Of a stretch of DNA of 49,400 nucleotides, positions 18,879 to 26,980 are shown in pieces. Source of the DNA: Acidovorax sp. CF316 (GTDB taxonomy: Bacteria; Pseudomonadota; Gammaproteobacteria; Burkholderiales; Burkholderiaceae_C). The notes below the pieces were generated by a model. The model was not told where the DNA came from. It ran no database searches and saw nothing but the letters and a program-made list of their open reading frames with translations. The first letter of the stretch is position 1, and the number at the start of each line of letters is the position of its first letter. The stretch lies in contig NZ_AKJX01000272.1 in NCBI RefSeq assembly GCF_000276605.1, positions 1 to 49,400 on the forward strand, read 5' to 3'. Both the position numbers and the translations under genes were made by a program.

Positions 18879-18909
18879 GCGCAATCCCTTGGACTCCTGG
18901 GGATTGCGC
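18879..18909. terminator. Inverted repeat after the DUF3455 gene
   Basis: GCGCAATCCC pairs perfectly with GGGATTGCGC around an 11-base loop, 25 bases after the stop codon. No T-run follows. It is probably a transcription terminator or 3' stabilising hairpin separating this gene from the sigma-factor operon. Confidence 0.45.
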
Positions 18910-18989
18910 GTGGGTGCATGGCCTGGTGGGCTAGGATGCATCCACGCCCTGGGTGCGCGCACTGCGCCGCACGCAGCCATTCGACGACC

Positions 18990-19577
18990 GTGCCGAGCCC
19001 TTCGCAACCCGTGCCTGAAACCCCTGGCGATTTTGACTACGAAGCGGCCCTGGCCGCCTGCGCCGCCGGCGACCGCCAGGCCATGCGCCGGCTGTACGAG
19101 CACGAAGGCCCGCGCATGCTGGGCGTGGCGCTGCGCATCGTGCGCCAGCGGGCCCTGGCCGAGGACATCGTGCACGACGCCTGCGTGAACATCTGGAGCC
19201 GGGCCACGGGCTACGACGCGGCGCGCGGCAGCGCGCGCGGCTGGATCTACAGCGTGGTACGCCACCTGGCGCTCAACGCCGTGCGCAACGCGCGCCGCCA
19301 CGTCGACATCGATGAAGAAACCACCCACACCCTGGAGGCCGACATGTCCGTGCAGGCCTTCCATGATGCCGCCAGCAGCTTCGAGCTGAACACCAGCCTG
19401 GGCCGCCTGCAGCACTGCCTGGAGGCGCTGGAGCCAGCGCGCCGCAACTGCGTGCTGCACGCCTACGTGGAAGGCTGCTCGCACGGTGAGATCGCAGAGC
19501 GCCTGGGCGCGCCGCTGGGCACCGTGAAGGCCTGGATCCGGCGCAGCCTGAGCTCGCTGCGGGAGTGCATGGCATGA
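18990..19577 (+). CDS. ECF RNA polymerase sigma factor
   Basis: This roughly 195-residue sigma factor has region 2 (AGDRQAMRRLYEHEGPRML, then LAEDIVHDACVNIWSRA, and ARGWIYSVVRHLALNAVR contacting the -10) and region 4 (LEALEPARRNCVLHAYVEG, HGEIAERLGAPLGTVKAWIR) binding the -35. No ATG lies at the conserved start; GTG codons at 18990 and 19011 are the candidates and 18990 is given here. The stop overlaps the anti-sigma start by 4 bases (ATGA). The pairing with an RskA-type anti-sigma places it among SigK-like ECF groups that respond to envelope or oxidative stress (inference). The DUF3455 lipoprotein gene upstream may be a target. Confidence 0.88.
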   Translation: MPSPSQPVPETPGDFDYEAALAACAAGDRQAMRRLYEHEGPRMLGVALRIVRQRALAEDIVHDACVNIWSRATGYDAARGSARGWIYSVVRHLALNAVRNARRHVDIDEETTHTLEADMSVQAFHDAASSFELNTSLGRLQHCLEALEPARRNCVLHAYVEGCSHGEIAERLGAPLGTVKAWIRRSLSSLRECMA

Positions 19578-20326
19578 GCACGCCCTTTCCCGCAGACCCG
19601 CACGACGACCTGCAGGTGCTGGCCGGCGAGTACGTGCTGGGCACGCTGCCGGCCGCCGAGCGCCTGGCCGTGTCACAGCGCCTGGCCACCGAACCTGCAC
19701 TGCAGCAGGCGGTGAACGACTGGGAGGAACGGCTGCTGCCGCTGACCCAGCTGGCCGAGCCCGTGCCGCTGCCCATGCACCTGGCTGCGCGCATCGAGGC
19801 ATCGCTGCAGGGCACGCGCCAGCAGGCCGGGGCGCCGACCGCGCCCGCGGCAATGCCCGCGCGCAGCAGCTCCGGGGGCTGGTGGAACCACCTGGGCCTG
19901 TGGCGCGCGCTCGCAGGCTCCGGATTCGCCATGGCGGCCGTGCTGGCCGCGGTGCTGGTCACGCGCACCGCACCGGTGGCAGCGCCACCGAAATTCATGG
20001 TGGTGCTGGTGGCGCCGCAGGACAAGGCGCCCGGCTGGGTGGTGCAGGCCAGCTCAACCCGGCAGATCAGCCTGATCCCGCTGGGCGTGGCCGAGGTGCC
20101 GGCCGACAAGGCGCTCGAGTTCTGGACCAAGGCCGACGACTGGAATGGCCCCGTCTCGCTGGGCCTGGTCCAACCCGGCCAGCCGCTGCAGATTCAGCTC
20201 GACAAGCTGCCGCCGCTGCAGCCCAACCAGCTCTTCGAGCTGACCCTGGAGCCGCCCACGGGCTCGCCCATCGGCAAGCCCACGGGGCCCATCCAGTTCA
20301 TCGGCCGGGCGGTCCAGGTGCTCTGA
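19574..20326 (+). CDS. Anti-sigma factor (RskA/anti-sigma-K type)
   Basis: This 250-residue protein starts with a cytoplasmic anti-sigma segment (DLQVLAGEYVLGTLPAAERL and QRLATEPALQQAVNDWEERL, residues 12-56), has one membrane helix (SGFAMAAVLAAVLVT, about 118-132), and ends with an extracytoplasmic RskA domain (FMVVLVAPQDKAPGWVVQAS; ALEFWTKADDWNGPVSLGLV; NQLFELTLEPPTGSPIGKPT). It is predicted to hold the sigma factor encoded just upstream at the membrane and release it on a periplasmic signal. No CxxC or HxxxCxxC zinc motif is present, so zinc-based redox sensing of the ChrR kind is unlikely. Translation is coupled to the sigma gene. Confidence 0.9.
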   Translation: MSTPFPADPHDDLQVLAGEYVLGTLPAAERLAVSQRLATEPALQQAVNDWEERLLPLTQLAEPVPLPMHLAARIEASLQGTRQQAGAPTAPAAMPARSSSGGWWNHLGLWRALAGSGFAMAAVLAAVLVTRTAPVAAPPKFMVVLVAPQDKAPGWVVQASSTRQISLIPLGVAEVPADKALEFWTKADDWNGPVSLGLVQPGQPLQIQLDKLPPLQPNQLFELTLEPPTGSPIGKPTGPIQFIGRAVQVL

Positions 20327-20330
20327 CCCT

Positions 20331-20350
20331 GCCCCGCGCACTGCCGGGGC
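20331..20350. terminator. Short hairpin between convergent anti-sigma and cynS genes
   Basis: GCCCCG (20331-20336) pairs with CGGGGC (20345-20350) around 8 bases and fills nearly the whole 24-base gap between two convergent stop codons. A bidirectional terminator role is likely, although the T-run is poor. Confidence 0.4.
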
Positions 20351-20794
20351 TCAGTACTGCTTGTAGGGCAGGAACTTGCCCGAGAGGACCACATTCACGC
20401 GGTCGCCCTTGGGGTCGGCCTGGCGCTGGATGTCCATGCTGAAGTCGATGGCGCTCATGATGCCGTCGCCGAACTCCTCGTGGATCAGTTCCTTGATGGT
20501 CGTGCCGTAGACGCTCACGATCTCGTACCAGCGGTAGATCAGCGGGTCGGTGGGCACGGGCGTGGGCAGCGAGCCCTTGTAGGGCACGACCTGCAGCCAC
20601 TTCTGCTCTTCGGCCGTGAGGCTGAAGATCTTGCCCAGCACCTTCGCCTGCTCGGGCGATGCGGTCATCTGGCCCAGGCACAGGGCGGTGGTCCATTCCT
20701 TGGATTGACCGACCTTCTTGGCAATGGCATCCCATTGCAGTCCTTTCGAGACCTTGGTGCTGATGATCTTTTCGGTGACGTCGTTGCGGTTCAT
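20351..20794 (-). CDS. cynS: Cyanase (cyanate hydratase)
   Basis: This 147-residue enzyme converts cyanate and bicarbonate to ammonia and two CO2 (via carbamate). The N-terminal helix-turn-helix-like domain (residues 1-75, WDAIAKKVGQSKEWTTALCL) and the catalytic C-terminal domain are both complete. The catalytic triad is visible as Arg88 and Glu91 in IYRWYEIVSVYG and Ser114 in GIMSAIDFSMD. The protein ends with the usual GKFLPYKQY-like tail. It is the last gene after an ABC uptake system in the order binding protein, permease, ATPase, cyanase, the same as cyanobacterial cynABDS. It gives the cell detoxification of cyanate and nitrogen from it. Confidence 0.97.
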   Translation of the reverse strand: MNRNDVTEKIISTKVSKGLQWDAIAKKVGQSKEWTTALCLGQMTASPEQAKVLGKIFSLTAEEQKWLQVVPYKGSLPTPVPTDPLIYRWYEIVSVYGTTIKELIHEEFGDGIMSAIDFSMDIQRQADPKGDRVNVVLSGKFLPYKQY

Positions 20795-20900
20795 GTTGGC
20801 TCCTTTGGGTTGGGACGTTGGAACAGGGGCAGAAATCCAGGGCATGGCACTCCCCGGCCGCCCGTGCAGGCGGCCCGACAGGGCGGTCCCTGGCAGGGGA

Positions 20901-21767
20901 TCAGTGGGCCTTGGCCCGGGTCACCAGGAAGTCCACGATGTGGTTGCGCAGCGCGTAGTAGCCATCCAGGTGGTGCAGGCTGCTGCGCGTGCGTTCGCGC
21001 GGCAGCGGGTTCACCACCACCTCGGCGATGCCGCCGGCGCGGTAGCCCGCGGGCGACTCGTTGCCGTTGCTCATGAGCAGGATGCGGTCGGCCAGCAGGA
21101 TGGCCTCGTCCACGTCGTGGGTGATCATGAACACCGTCTGCTGCGTCTGGCGCACGATGGCCATCAGCTCGTCCTGGATGGTGCCGCGCGTGAGCGCGTC
21201 GAGCGCGCCGAAGGGCTCGTCGAGCAGCAGCATCTTGGGCTGGATGGAGAAGGCGCGCGCAATGCCCACGCGCTGCTTCATGCCGCCCGACAGCTGCGAG
21301 GGCTTCTTGTCGATGGCCGGCGACAGGCCCACCAGGGCAACGAACTTCTCCACATGCGCATCGACTTGGGGCCTCTTCCAGTCGGGCCAGCGCGACTTGA
21401 CCGCGAAGGCGATGTTCTGGCGCACCGTGAGCCAGGGCATGAGCGCATGGCTCTGGAACACCACGCCCCGGTCCAGGCTGGGGCCGGCCACCTCGCGCCC
21501 GTCCATGATGACGGTGCCCGAGGTGGCCGTGTCCAGGCCCGCCAGCACGTTGAGGATGGTGGTCTTGCCGCAGCCCGAGTGGCCGATGATGCAGACGAAC
21601 TCGCCCTTGTCGAGCGTGAACGACACGTCGGCGAACACCGGCTTGGCCGGCATGTAGGCCTTGCTCAGCCGGTCGATCTGGAGGAAGCCTTGGGTCACGG
21701 AAGAGGCCTTTCGTTGCGGTGCGTCAGGGGCGGATGCAGCGGGGCGCTGGGCGACATCACTCCACAT
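20901..21767 (-). CDS. cynD: Cyanate/nitrate-type ABC transporter ATP-binding protein
   Basis: This 288-residue ATPase of the NrtD/SsuB/TauB class has Walker A GHSGCGKTT, the Q-loop VVFQSHALMPWLTV, signature LSGGMKQRVGIARA, Walker B KMLLLDEPFGALD and the H-loop MITHDVDEAI. The PWLTVRQNIAFAVKSRWPDW and YYALRNHIVDFLV stretches are typical of the nitrate/cyanate members. The start given overlaps the permease stop by 11 bases; a GTG about 23 codons in is an alternative. The symbol is used by analogy with cynABDS because cynS follows 106 bases downstream. Nitrate, nitrite or bicarbonate transport remains possible. Confidence 0.9.
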   Translation of the reverse strand: MWSDVAQRPAASAPDAPQRKASSVTQGFLQIDRLSKAYMPAKPVFADVSFTLDKGEFVCIIGHSGCGKTTILNVLAGLDTATSGTVIMDGREVAGPSLDRGVVFQSHALMPWLTVRQNIAFAVKSRWPDWKRPQVDAHVEKFVALVGLSPAIDKKPSQLSGGMKQRVGIARAFSIQPKMLLLDEPFGALDALTRGTIQDELMAIVRQTQQTVFMITHDVDEAILLADRILLMSNGNESPAGYRAGGIAEVVVNPLPRERTRSSLHHLDGYYALRNHIVDFLVTRAKAH

Positions 21768-22626
21768 AGGTCACCACCTTCTGCAACTGGCCGAAGGCCA
21801 GGTCCAGGAGCATGCCGACCACGCCGATTACCAGGATGGCGAAGATCACGTTGGTCAGCGACAGGTTGTTCCACTCGTTCCAGACGAAGTAGCCGATTCC
21901 TGTGCCGCCCACCAGCATCTCGGCGGCCACGATCACCAGCCAGGCGATGCCCATGCTGATGCGCATGCCCGTGAGGATGGTCGGCGCCGCGGCCGGCAGG
22001 ATCACCAGGAAGGCCTTGCGCAGCGGGTTGACCTGCAGCGTGGCCGAGACGTTGAGCCATTCGCGCTTGACCGAGGCCACGCCGAAAGCCGTGTTCACCA
22101 GCATCGGCCAGACCGAGCAGATGAAGATCACGAAGATGCCCGAGATCGACGAGTCCTTGATGGTGTAGAGCGCCAGCGGCATCCACGCCAGCGGGCTGAT
22201 GGGCTTGAGCACCTGGATGAACGGGTCGAAGGCGCGGCGCAGCAGCGGCGACATGCCGATGATGAAGCCCAGCGGTATCGCCACCAGGCAGGCCAGGCCG
22301 AAGCCCAGCGCCACGCGGCCCAGCGAATGCGCCAGCTGGATGGCGATGCCCTTGTCGTTGGGCCCGTTGTCGTAGAACGGGTTGGAGACATGGCCCCACA
22401 CCGTGGCACCCATCTCGCCAAGCGAGGGAAAGCCGCTGCTCTTGGTGGCGGCGCCTGGGTCCTTGCCCATCATCCTGGCGTATTCGATCTGCTCCGCCGT
22501 CATGCCGGCCGTGCTGTTGGCCGGGCCAGACGAGGCCGTGGCCGCGTACCAGATGCCCAGCACCGCCAGGAAGATCAGCACGGACAGCAGGCCCGCGCGC
22601 AGGTTGAGACTCTTGGACGGGGACAT
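21757..22626 (-). CDS. cynB: Cyanate/nitrate-type ABC transporter permease
   Basis: This 289-residue inner-membrane protein has about six to seven helices, starting with LLSVLIFLAVLGIWYAATAS (residues 12-31). A long hydrophilic stretch follows (about 35-95), typical of NrtB/CmpB. The transport core carries the ATPase-contact loop near residue 200-230 (REWLNVSATLQVNPLRKAFL, then VILPAAAPTILTGMRISMGI), the EAA motif of binding-protein-dependent permeases, and a final WNEWNNLSLTNVIFAILVIG region. It lies between the binding-protein gene (1 base apart) and the ATPase gene (11-base overlap), so all three are one transcription unit. Confidence 0.92.
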   Translation of the reverse strand: MSPSKSLNLRAGLLSVLIFLAVLGIWYAATASSGPANSTAGMTAEQIEYARMMGKDPGAATKSSGFPSLGEMGATVWGHVSNPFYDNGPNDKGIAIQLAHSLGRVALGFGLACLVAIPLGFIIGMSPLLRRAFDPFIQVLKPISPLAWMPLALYTIKDSSISGIFVIFICSVWPMLVNTAFGVASVKREWLNVSATLQVNPLRKAFLVILPAAAPTILTGMRISMGIAWLVIVAAEMLVGGTGIGYFVWNEWNNLSLTNVIFAILVIGVVGMLLDLAFGQLQKVVTYVE

Positions 22627-22627
22627 C

Positions 22628-24031
22628 TCAGGCCACCTTGCGGATGGGGAAGCTTTTTGCGTACTCCGCCGCCTTGGCGGCATCGAACTCGCGGCCCATG
22701 ATCTTGAACTTGGGGTACGCGCCCTCGGGCACCTTCTGGTCCAGCGCCTTCATCTGCTTCTTGGCGTCGGTGATCAGGAAGACCTTCTCGGCGATCTGCT
22801 TGTAGTCCACGTCGCCCTTGACGTAGCCCCAGCGCTGCATCTGCGTGAGCATCCACACGGCCATGCTCTGCCAGGGCATGGGGTCGAAGTCGGCGCGGTC
22901 GGGCACGTTCTGGATCTTGCCCAGGCCATCGGCGAACTTGCCGGTGAGCACCTGGGTCAGCACGGCCTCGGGCTGGTTCAGGTAGGCCTGGGGCGCGATC
23001 ACCTTGGCGATGAGCTCGCGGTTGGCCGGATCGCGCGCCATGGCAGCCGAGGTGAGCACCGCGCGGTACAGCGCGGCGAAGGTGTTGGGGTTCTTCTGGA
23101 TGAATTCGGTGCTGGTGCCGAAGGCGCAGCAGGGGTGGCCGTTCCACAGCTCCTTGGTGAGCAGGTGGATGAAGCCGACTTCCTCGAACACGGCGCGCTG
23201 GTTGAACGGATCGGGGCCCAGGAAGCCGTCGATGTTGCCGGCGCGCAGGTTGGCCACCATCTCGGCCGGCGGCACCACACGCAGCTGCACGTCGGTGTCG
23301 GGGTTGAGCCCCGCCTCGGCCAGGTAGTAGCGCAGCAGGAAGTTGTGCATGCTGTACTCGAAGGGGATGGCGAACTTGAAGCCTTTCCAGTTCTTCGGGT
23401 CGCGGTTGTCCTTGTGCTTCAGGCTGAGCGTGATGGCCTGGCCGTTCACATTCTGGATGGTGGCCACGTTCATCGGCGTGGCGTTGGACCCCAGGCCCAT
23501 CGAGATCGCCAGCGGCATGGGCGACAGGAAGTGCGTGGCGTCGTACTCCTTGTTGATCATCTTGTCGCGGATCAGCGCCCAGCCCGCCGTCTTGGTGACC
23601 TCCACGTTCAGGCCCTGCTTGCTGTAGAAGCCCAGCGGGTGGGCCATGATCAGCGGCGTGGCGCAGGTGATCGGGATGAAGCCGATCTTGAGATTGGTCT
23701 TCTCCAGCGCGCCTTTCTCCTGCGCCATGGCCTGCATGCTGGCCACTGGCAGCACGCTGGCGATGGCCGCCATGGCCGTGCCCTTGCCCACGGCCTTGAT
23801 GAAGCGCCGGCGCACCGCATCCTGCGGGAACAGCGCCTTGACCAGCGTCGCCTCGATGAACTCGTTGCTGTAGGCCTCGAACTCGCTGCTGAGGCTGCGC
23901 TGGCGCAAGGTGGCGGCTGCGGCATCGGCAGACACCTCGGCATGGTGGTCAGCGGCCGTATGGTCGCGGCCGCAGCTGCACTTGAGCATCAACGGGCGGT
24001 CGGCATCGAAAGGCGAGAAGAATTCGGACAT
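22628..24031 (-). CDS. cynA: NrtA/CynA-type substrate-binding protein with Cys/His N-terminal extension and Tat signal
   Basis: This 467-residue binding protein has the NrtA/CmpA/SsuA fold: LKIGFIPITCATPLIMAHPL (about 113-132), THFLSPMPLAISMGL, PFEYSMHNFLLRYYLAEAGL, PPAEMVANLRAGNIDGFLGP and GHPCCAFGTSTEF. The export signal is not at the N-terminus. A twin-arginine motif VRRRFIK sits at residues 73-79, followed by a hydrophobic segment ending in AMA near 102. The preceding 70 residues contain KCSCGRDH (Cys18, Cys20) and a His-rich DHTAADHH, a possible metal or Fe-S-like site. The extension is conserved-looking rather than random, and the ATG at 24031 is the only plausible start before it. It is the first gene of the cynABDS-like unit. 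Confidence 0.88.
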   Translation of the reverse strand: MSEFFSPFDADRPLMLKCSCGRDHTAADHHAEVSADAAAATLRQRSLSSEFEAYSNEFIEATLVKALFPQDAVRRRFIKAVGKGTAMAAIASVLPVASMQAMAQEKGALEKTNLKIGFIPITCATPLIMAHPLGFYSKQGLNVEVTKTAGWALIRDKMINKEYDATHFLSPMPLAISMGLGSNATPMNVATIQNVNGQAITLSLKHKDNRDPKNWKGFKFAIPFEYSMHNFLLRYYLAEAGLNPDTDVQLRVVPPAEMVANLRAGNIDGFLGPDPFNQRAVFEEVGFIHLLTKELWNGHPCCAFGTSTEFIQKNPNTFAALYRAVLTSAAMARDPANRELIAKVIAPQAYLNQPEAVLTQVLTGKFADGLGKIQNVPDRADFDPMPWQSMAVWMLTQMQRWGYVKGDVDYKQIAEKVFLITDAKKQMKALDQKVPEGAYPKFKIMGREFDAAKAAEYAKSFPIRKVA

Positions 24032-24127
24032 GGCACACCTCGGAGAAGTTGATGCCAGCCGCTACGCAAGGCACGGGCCAGTTGCCGCCCCCGGCGGCCT
24101 GCTGTCATGAATTCGCGGGTGCCGTGT

Positions 24128-24140
24128 CTACAGCGTGTAG
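24128..24140. promoter_or_regulatory. CTACA-GCG-TGTAG palindrome upstream of the cynA-like gene
   Basis: An exact 5-3-5 inverted repeat lies in the 146-base gap between the response regulator and cynA-like genes, about 97 bases before the cynA start, and a further CTACA occurs at 24149-24153. It could be a binding site for the NarL-type regulator encoded just upstream. Arms this short can arise by chance. Confidence 0.4.
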
Positions 24141-24177
24141 GGCCAGCACTACAAACCGAGCGTGCAATGCCCGGAAA

Positions 24178-24864
24178 TCACGGTGCTGGCGTGCCGCGCG
24201 CCAGCAGCGCCAGCTCCACGTCGTTGCGCGCGCCGGTCTTTTCGAGGATGCGGGCGCGGTAGGTGCTCACCGTGTTGGGCGCGAGCTTGAGCTGCGCACC
24301 AATTTCGCCCACGCTTTGCCCCGCCGTGAGCAGTCGGAACACCTGGTGCTCCCGGTACGATAGCGCGTCCACCCCGGCTGGCGTGCCTTGCTGGGCAGCG
24401 CGCACCACCCCGGTGCGCTCCACCGCACCGGCCAGCGCCTGGGCCGTGGCTTCCGTGAGGTAACGGCCGCCCGCCGCCACCTTGCGCACGGCAGCCACCA
24501 TGTCGTCGGGATCGGCGCTCTTGTGCAGGTAGCCGGCCGCGCCCATCTGGATGCAGCGCACCGCGTACTGCCGCTCGGGGTAGGTGCTGAGCATCAGCAC
24601 CGGCAGCACCGGCCATGCCTTGCGCAGGGCCTGCAGCACCTCCAGGCCATCCAAGCCGGGCATGGCGATGTCGAGCAGCACCAGGTCGACACCGGCCGCA
24701 CCACCGAGCGCGGCCACCTGGTCGAGCACCTCCTGGCCGTTGGTGGCCTCGGCCGTGACCACGATGTCGGGCAGGCCGTTGGCCGGGTCGCCCAGCACCT
24801 GCTTCAAGCCCTCGCGCACGATGCGGTGGTCGTCGCCGATCAGCACGCGCACAGGGACACTCAT
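24178..24864 (-). CDS. NarL-type response regulator
   Basis: This 228-residue regulator has a receiver domain (1-135) with DDH at 11-13, phospho-acceptor Asp65 in LVLLDIAMPG, Ser in MLSTYPE and Lys in YLHKSADP. A LuxR/NarL helix-turn-helix lies near 165-222 (LSYREHQVFRLLTAGQSVGE; LKLAPNTVSTYRARILEKTG). The start overlaps the kinase stop by 4 bases (ATGA). It is followed on the same strand by the cynABDS-like genes after 146 bases, so control of cyanate/nitrogen uptake is a reasonable guess. Known proteobacterial cyn operons use the LysR regulator CynR instead, and none is seen here. Confidence 0.92.
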   Translation of the reverse strand: MSVPVRVLIGDDHRIVREGLKQVLGDPANGLPDIVVTAEATNGQEVLDQVAALGGAAGVDLVLLDIAMPGLDGLEVLQALRKAWPVLPVLMLSTYPERQYAVRCIQMGAAGYLHKSADPDDMVAAVRKVAAGGRYLTEATAQALAGAVERTGVVRAAQQGTPAGVDALSYREHQVFRLLTAGQSVGEIGAQLKLAPNTVSTYRARILEKTGARNDVELALLARGTPAP

Positions 24865-26072
24865 GGCAGGGCCTCCAGGGGGATGCGCAGTTGCAGGCAC
24901 GAGCCTTCGCCCGGCTCGCTGGTGATGTCGAGGTGCCCGCCGAGCTGCCGCGCACGCTCGCGCATGCCCATGACGCCGTAGGCCGTGGGCGCTTCCAGCG
25001 CCTGGCGCGTGGCGCCCACCCCGTCGTCCTGCACGCGCAGATGCAATTGCTGCCCCCGGGTATCGATGCGGATCGCGATGGCGCTGGCCTGGGCATGGCG
25101 CCCCACGTTGCTCAGCATCTCCTGGAAGATGCGGAACACCGCGATGGCGGCCGGCTCGGGCAGGTGCAGCGATCCGGGCAGGTCCATCTGCCAGTCGAGC
25201 TGCAGTTCTGCCGACTGTACGAATTCCTGCGCCTGCCATTCGAGCGCCGCCCACAGACCCTGGTGATCGAGGATGCTGGGGCGCAGGTCGGTGATGATGC
25301 GGCCCACGTTGTCCACCGCGTTCTCGATCAGGCGGCTCATGTTCTGGCACTTGCAGCGCATCTGCTGGCGCATGTCGCCCGCAGCCTCGGGGCTGCGCCC
25401 GCCCTGCTCGCCCAGGCGCTTGTGCAGCCAGTTGACGTCCATCTTGAGGGCCACGAGCAGGCTGCCCAGCTCGTCGTGCACCTCGCGTGCGATGCGCGTG
25501 CGCTCGTCCTCGCGCACCTGCTCGGAGTAGGCCGAGAGCTCGCGCAGCTGGCCCAGGGCCTGCGACAGCTCCTGCGTGCGCGCGGCGACGCGGCGCTCGA
25601 GTTCGTCGTTGGCGCGGGCCAGCTCGTCGTGCGCGCGCTGCAGTTCGCCAGCCGCGCGCCGGCGCTCGGTGATGTCCACGAAGGTGACCACGGCGCCCTG
25701 GACCTGGCCGGCCTCGACGATGGGGTGGCTCGAATACTCCACGGCGAAGGCCGAGCCGTCGGCACGCCAGAAGACCTCGCTGTCCACCCGGCATGGCAAG
25801 CCGCTGCGAAAGGCATTGAAGATGGGGCAGTCGCTGTCGGCATAGAGGCTGCCGTCGGGGTGGGAGTGGTGCGTCAGGGCATGCATGTTGCGGCCCATCA
25901 CCTGCGCCGTGGCCAGCCCCAGCATGCGGGCACCGGCCTGGTTGATGAAGACACAGTCGCCCGCCAGGTCGATGCCGAACACCCCCTCGCCCGTGGATTC
26001 GAGCAGCAGGCCCAGCCGCTCGCGCCACAGCGCAGGGGCTGTGGCGGGCAGGTGCAGCAGGTTGGCAGACAT
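24861..26072 (-). CDS. Soluble PAS sensor histidine kinase (NarX/DegS-like HisKA_3)
   Basis: This 403-residue kinase has no membrane helix. An N-terminal PAS domain (about 15-135) contains STGEGVFGIDLAGDCVFIN and a segment with several Cys and His residues (HHSHPDGSLYADSDCPIFN). A coiled coil follows (about 138-190), then the HisKA_3 dimerisation helix with His199 in REVHDELGSLL and a GHKL ATPase domain (IFQEMLSNVGRHA; DDGVG; GVMGMRERARQLGGHL). A CKC motif (MRCKCQNM, about 260) is notable. The start at 26072 (MSANLLHLP) is preferred over an in-frame ATG further upstream that would extend into the divergent promoter region. The soluble PAS suggests an internal signal. Confidence 0.9.
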   Translation of the reverse strand: MSANLLHLPATAPALWRERLGLLLESTGEGVFGIDLAGDCVFINQAGARMLGLATAQVMGRNMHALTHHSHPDGSLYADSDCPIFNAFRSGLPCRVDSEVFWRADGSAFAVEYSSHPIVEAGQVQGAVVTFVDITERRRAAGELQRAHDELARANDELERRVAARTQELSQALGQLRELSAYSEQVREDERTRIAREVHDELGSLLVALKMDVNWLHKRLGEQGGRSPEAAGDMRQQMRCKCQNMSRLIENAVDNVGRIITDLRPSILDHQGLWAALEWQAQEFVQSAELQLDWQMDLPGSLHLPEPAAIAVFRIFQEMLSNVGRHAQASAIAIRIDTRGQQLHLRVQDDGVGATRQALEAPTAYGVMGMRERARQLGGHLDITSEPGEGSCLQLRIPLEALP

Positions 26073-26125
26073 GCGCCAAGGCGCAAGCAATGGCCATGCC
26101 CGGCAAGCCGCAGCACAATAGGGGC

Positions 26126-26971
26126 ATGCAAACCGCTCCCCCCTCGCCCCAGGCGCCGCCACCCACTCCGTCCGTATGGATGCCCCCTTCGCTGTCGGCG
26201 CGCTGGTGGCCGGTGTTCCTGCGCAACCTGCTGGTCTGGCGCAAGCTGGCCATCCCCAGCCTGGTGGGCAACATCGCCGAGCCGCTGATGTGGCTGGTGG
26301 CCTTCGGCTACGGCATGGGGGCGCTGGTGGGCCAGGTGAACGTGGCCGCCGAAGGCGGCGCGACCAAGGTGCCCTACATCCTGTTCCTGGCCAGCGGCTC
26401 GATCTGCATGAGCGCCATGAACGCGGCGAGTTTCGAGGCGCTGTACTCGGCCTTCTCGCGCATGCACGTGCAAAAGACCTGGGACGGCATCATGAATGCG
26501 CCCGTGCGTCTCGATGACGTGGTGCTGGCAGAGATGCTCTGGGCCGCCTTCAAGGCGCTGTTCACCGTGACCGCCATCCTCGGGGTGATGCTGGCCCTGG
26601 GCATCAGCCACAGCCCCAAGCTGCTGGTGGCCTGGCCCGTTCTGCTGGGCGTGGGCATCATGTTCTCGAGCATCGCGCTGATCTTCAACGCGCTGGCCAA
26701 GGGCTACGATTTCTTCACGTACTACTTCACGCTGGTGCTCACGCCAATGATGTTCCTCTCGGGCGTGTTCTTCCCGCGCGAGCAGTTGCCGCCCATCGTG
26801 CGCACCATCTCCGACTGGCTGCCGCTGACCAATGCGGTCGAGCTGGTGCGCCCGCTGTTCATGGACCAGTGGCCGGCCCACCCCTGGCGCCATGGCCTGG
26901 TGCTGGTGGTGACCACGGTGGCGGCCTTCTGGGTGGCGCTGGCGCTCACGCGCCGGCGCTTTCGCAGCTAG
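26126..26971 (+). CDS. NodJ-family ABC-2 type permease
   Basis: This 281-residue membrane protein has six helices of the ABC-2 fold: an N-terminal NLLVWRKLAIPSLVGNIAEP followed by LMWLVAFGYGMGALVG, then YILFLASGSICMSAMNAASF, AALFTVTA-like and LLGVGIMFSSIALIFNAL regions, YYFTLVLTPMMFLSGVFFP, and a C-terminal VTTVAAFWVALALTRRRF. The stretch SGVFFPREQLPP, then WLPLTNAVELVRPL is the NodJ/DrrB signature. No ATPase gene is adjacent, and the only NodI-type ATPase in the window lies at 9865-10806. The gene is divergent from the histidine kinase gene with 53 bases between and convergent with the STAS gene. Confidence 0.92.
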   Translation: MQTAPPSPQAPPPTPSVWMPPSLSARWWPVFLRNLLVWRKLAIPSLVGNIAEPLMWLVAFGYGMGALVGQVNVAAEGGATKVPYILFLASGSICMSAMNAASFEALYSAFSRMHVQKTWDGIMNAPVRLDDVVLAEMLWAAFKALFTVTAILGVMLALGISHSPKLLVAWPVLLGVGIMFSSIALIFNALAKGYDFFTYYFTLVLTPMMFLSGVFFPREQLPPIVRTISDWLPLTNAVELVRPLFMDQWPAHPWRHGLVLVVTTVAAFWVALALTRRRFRS

Positions 26972-26980
26972 GGTCGTCGA

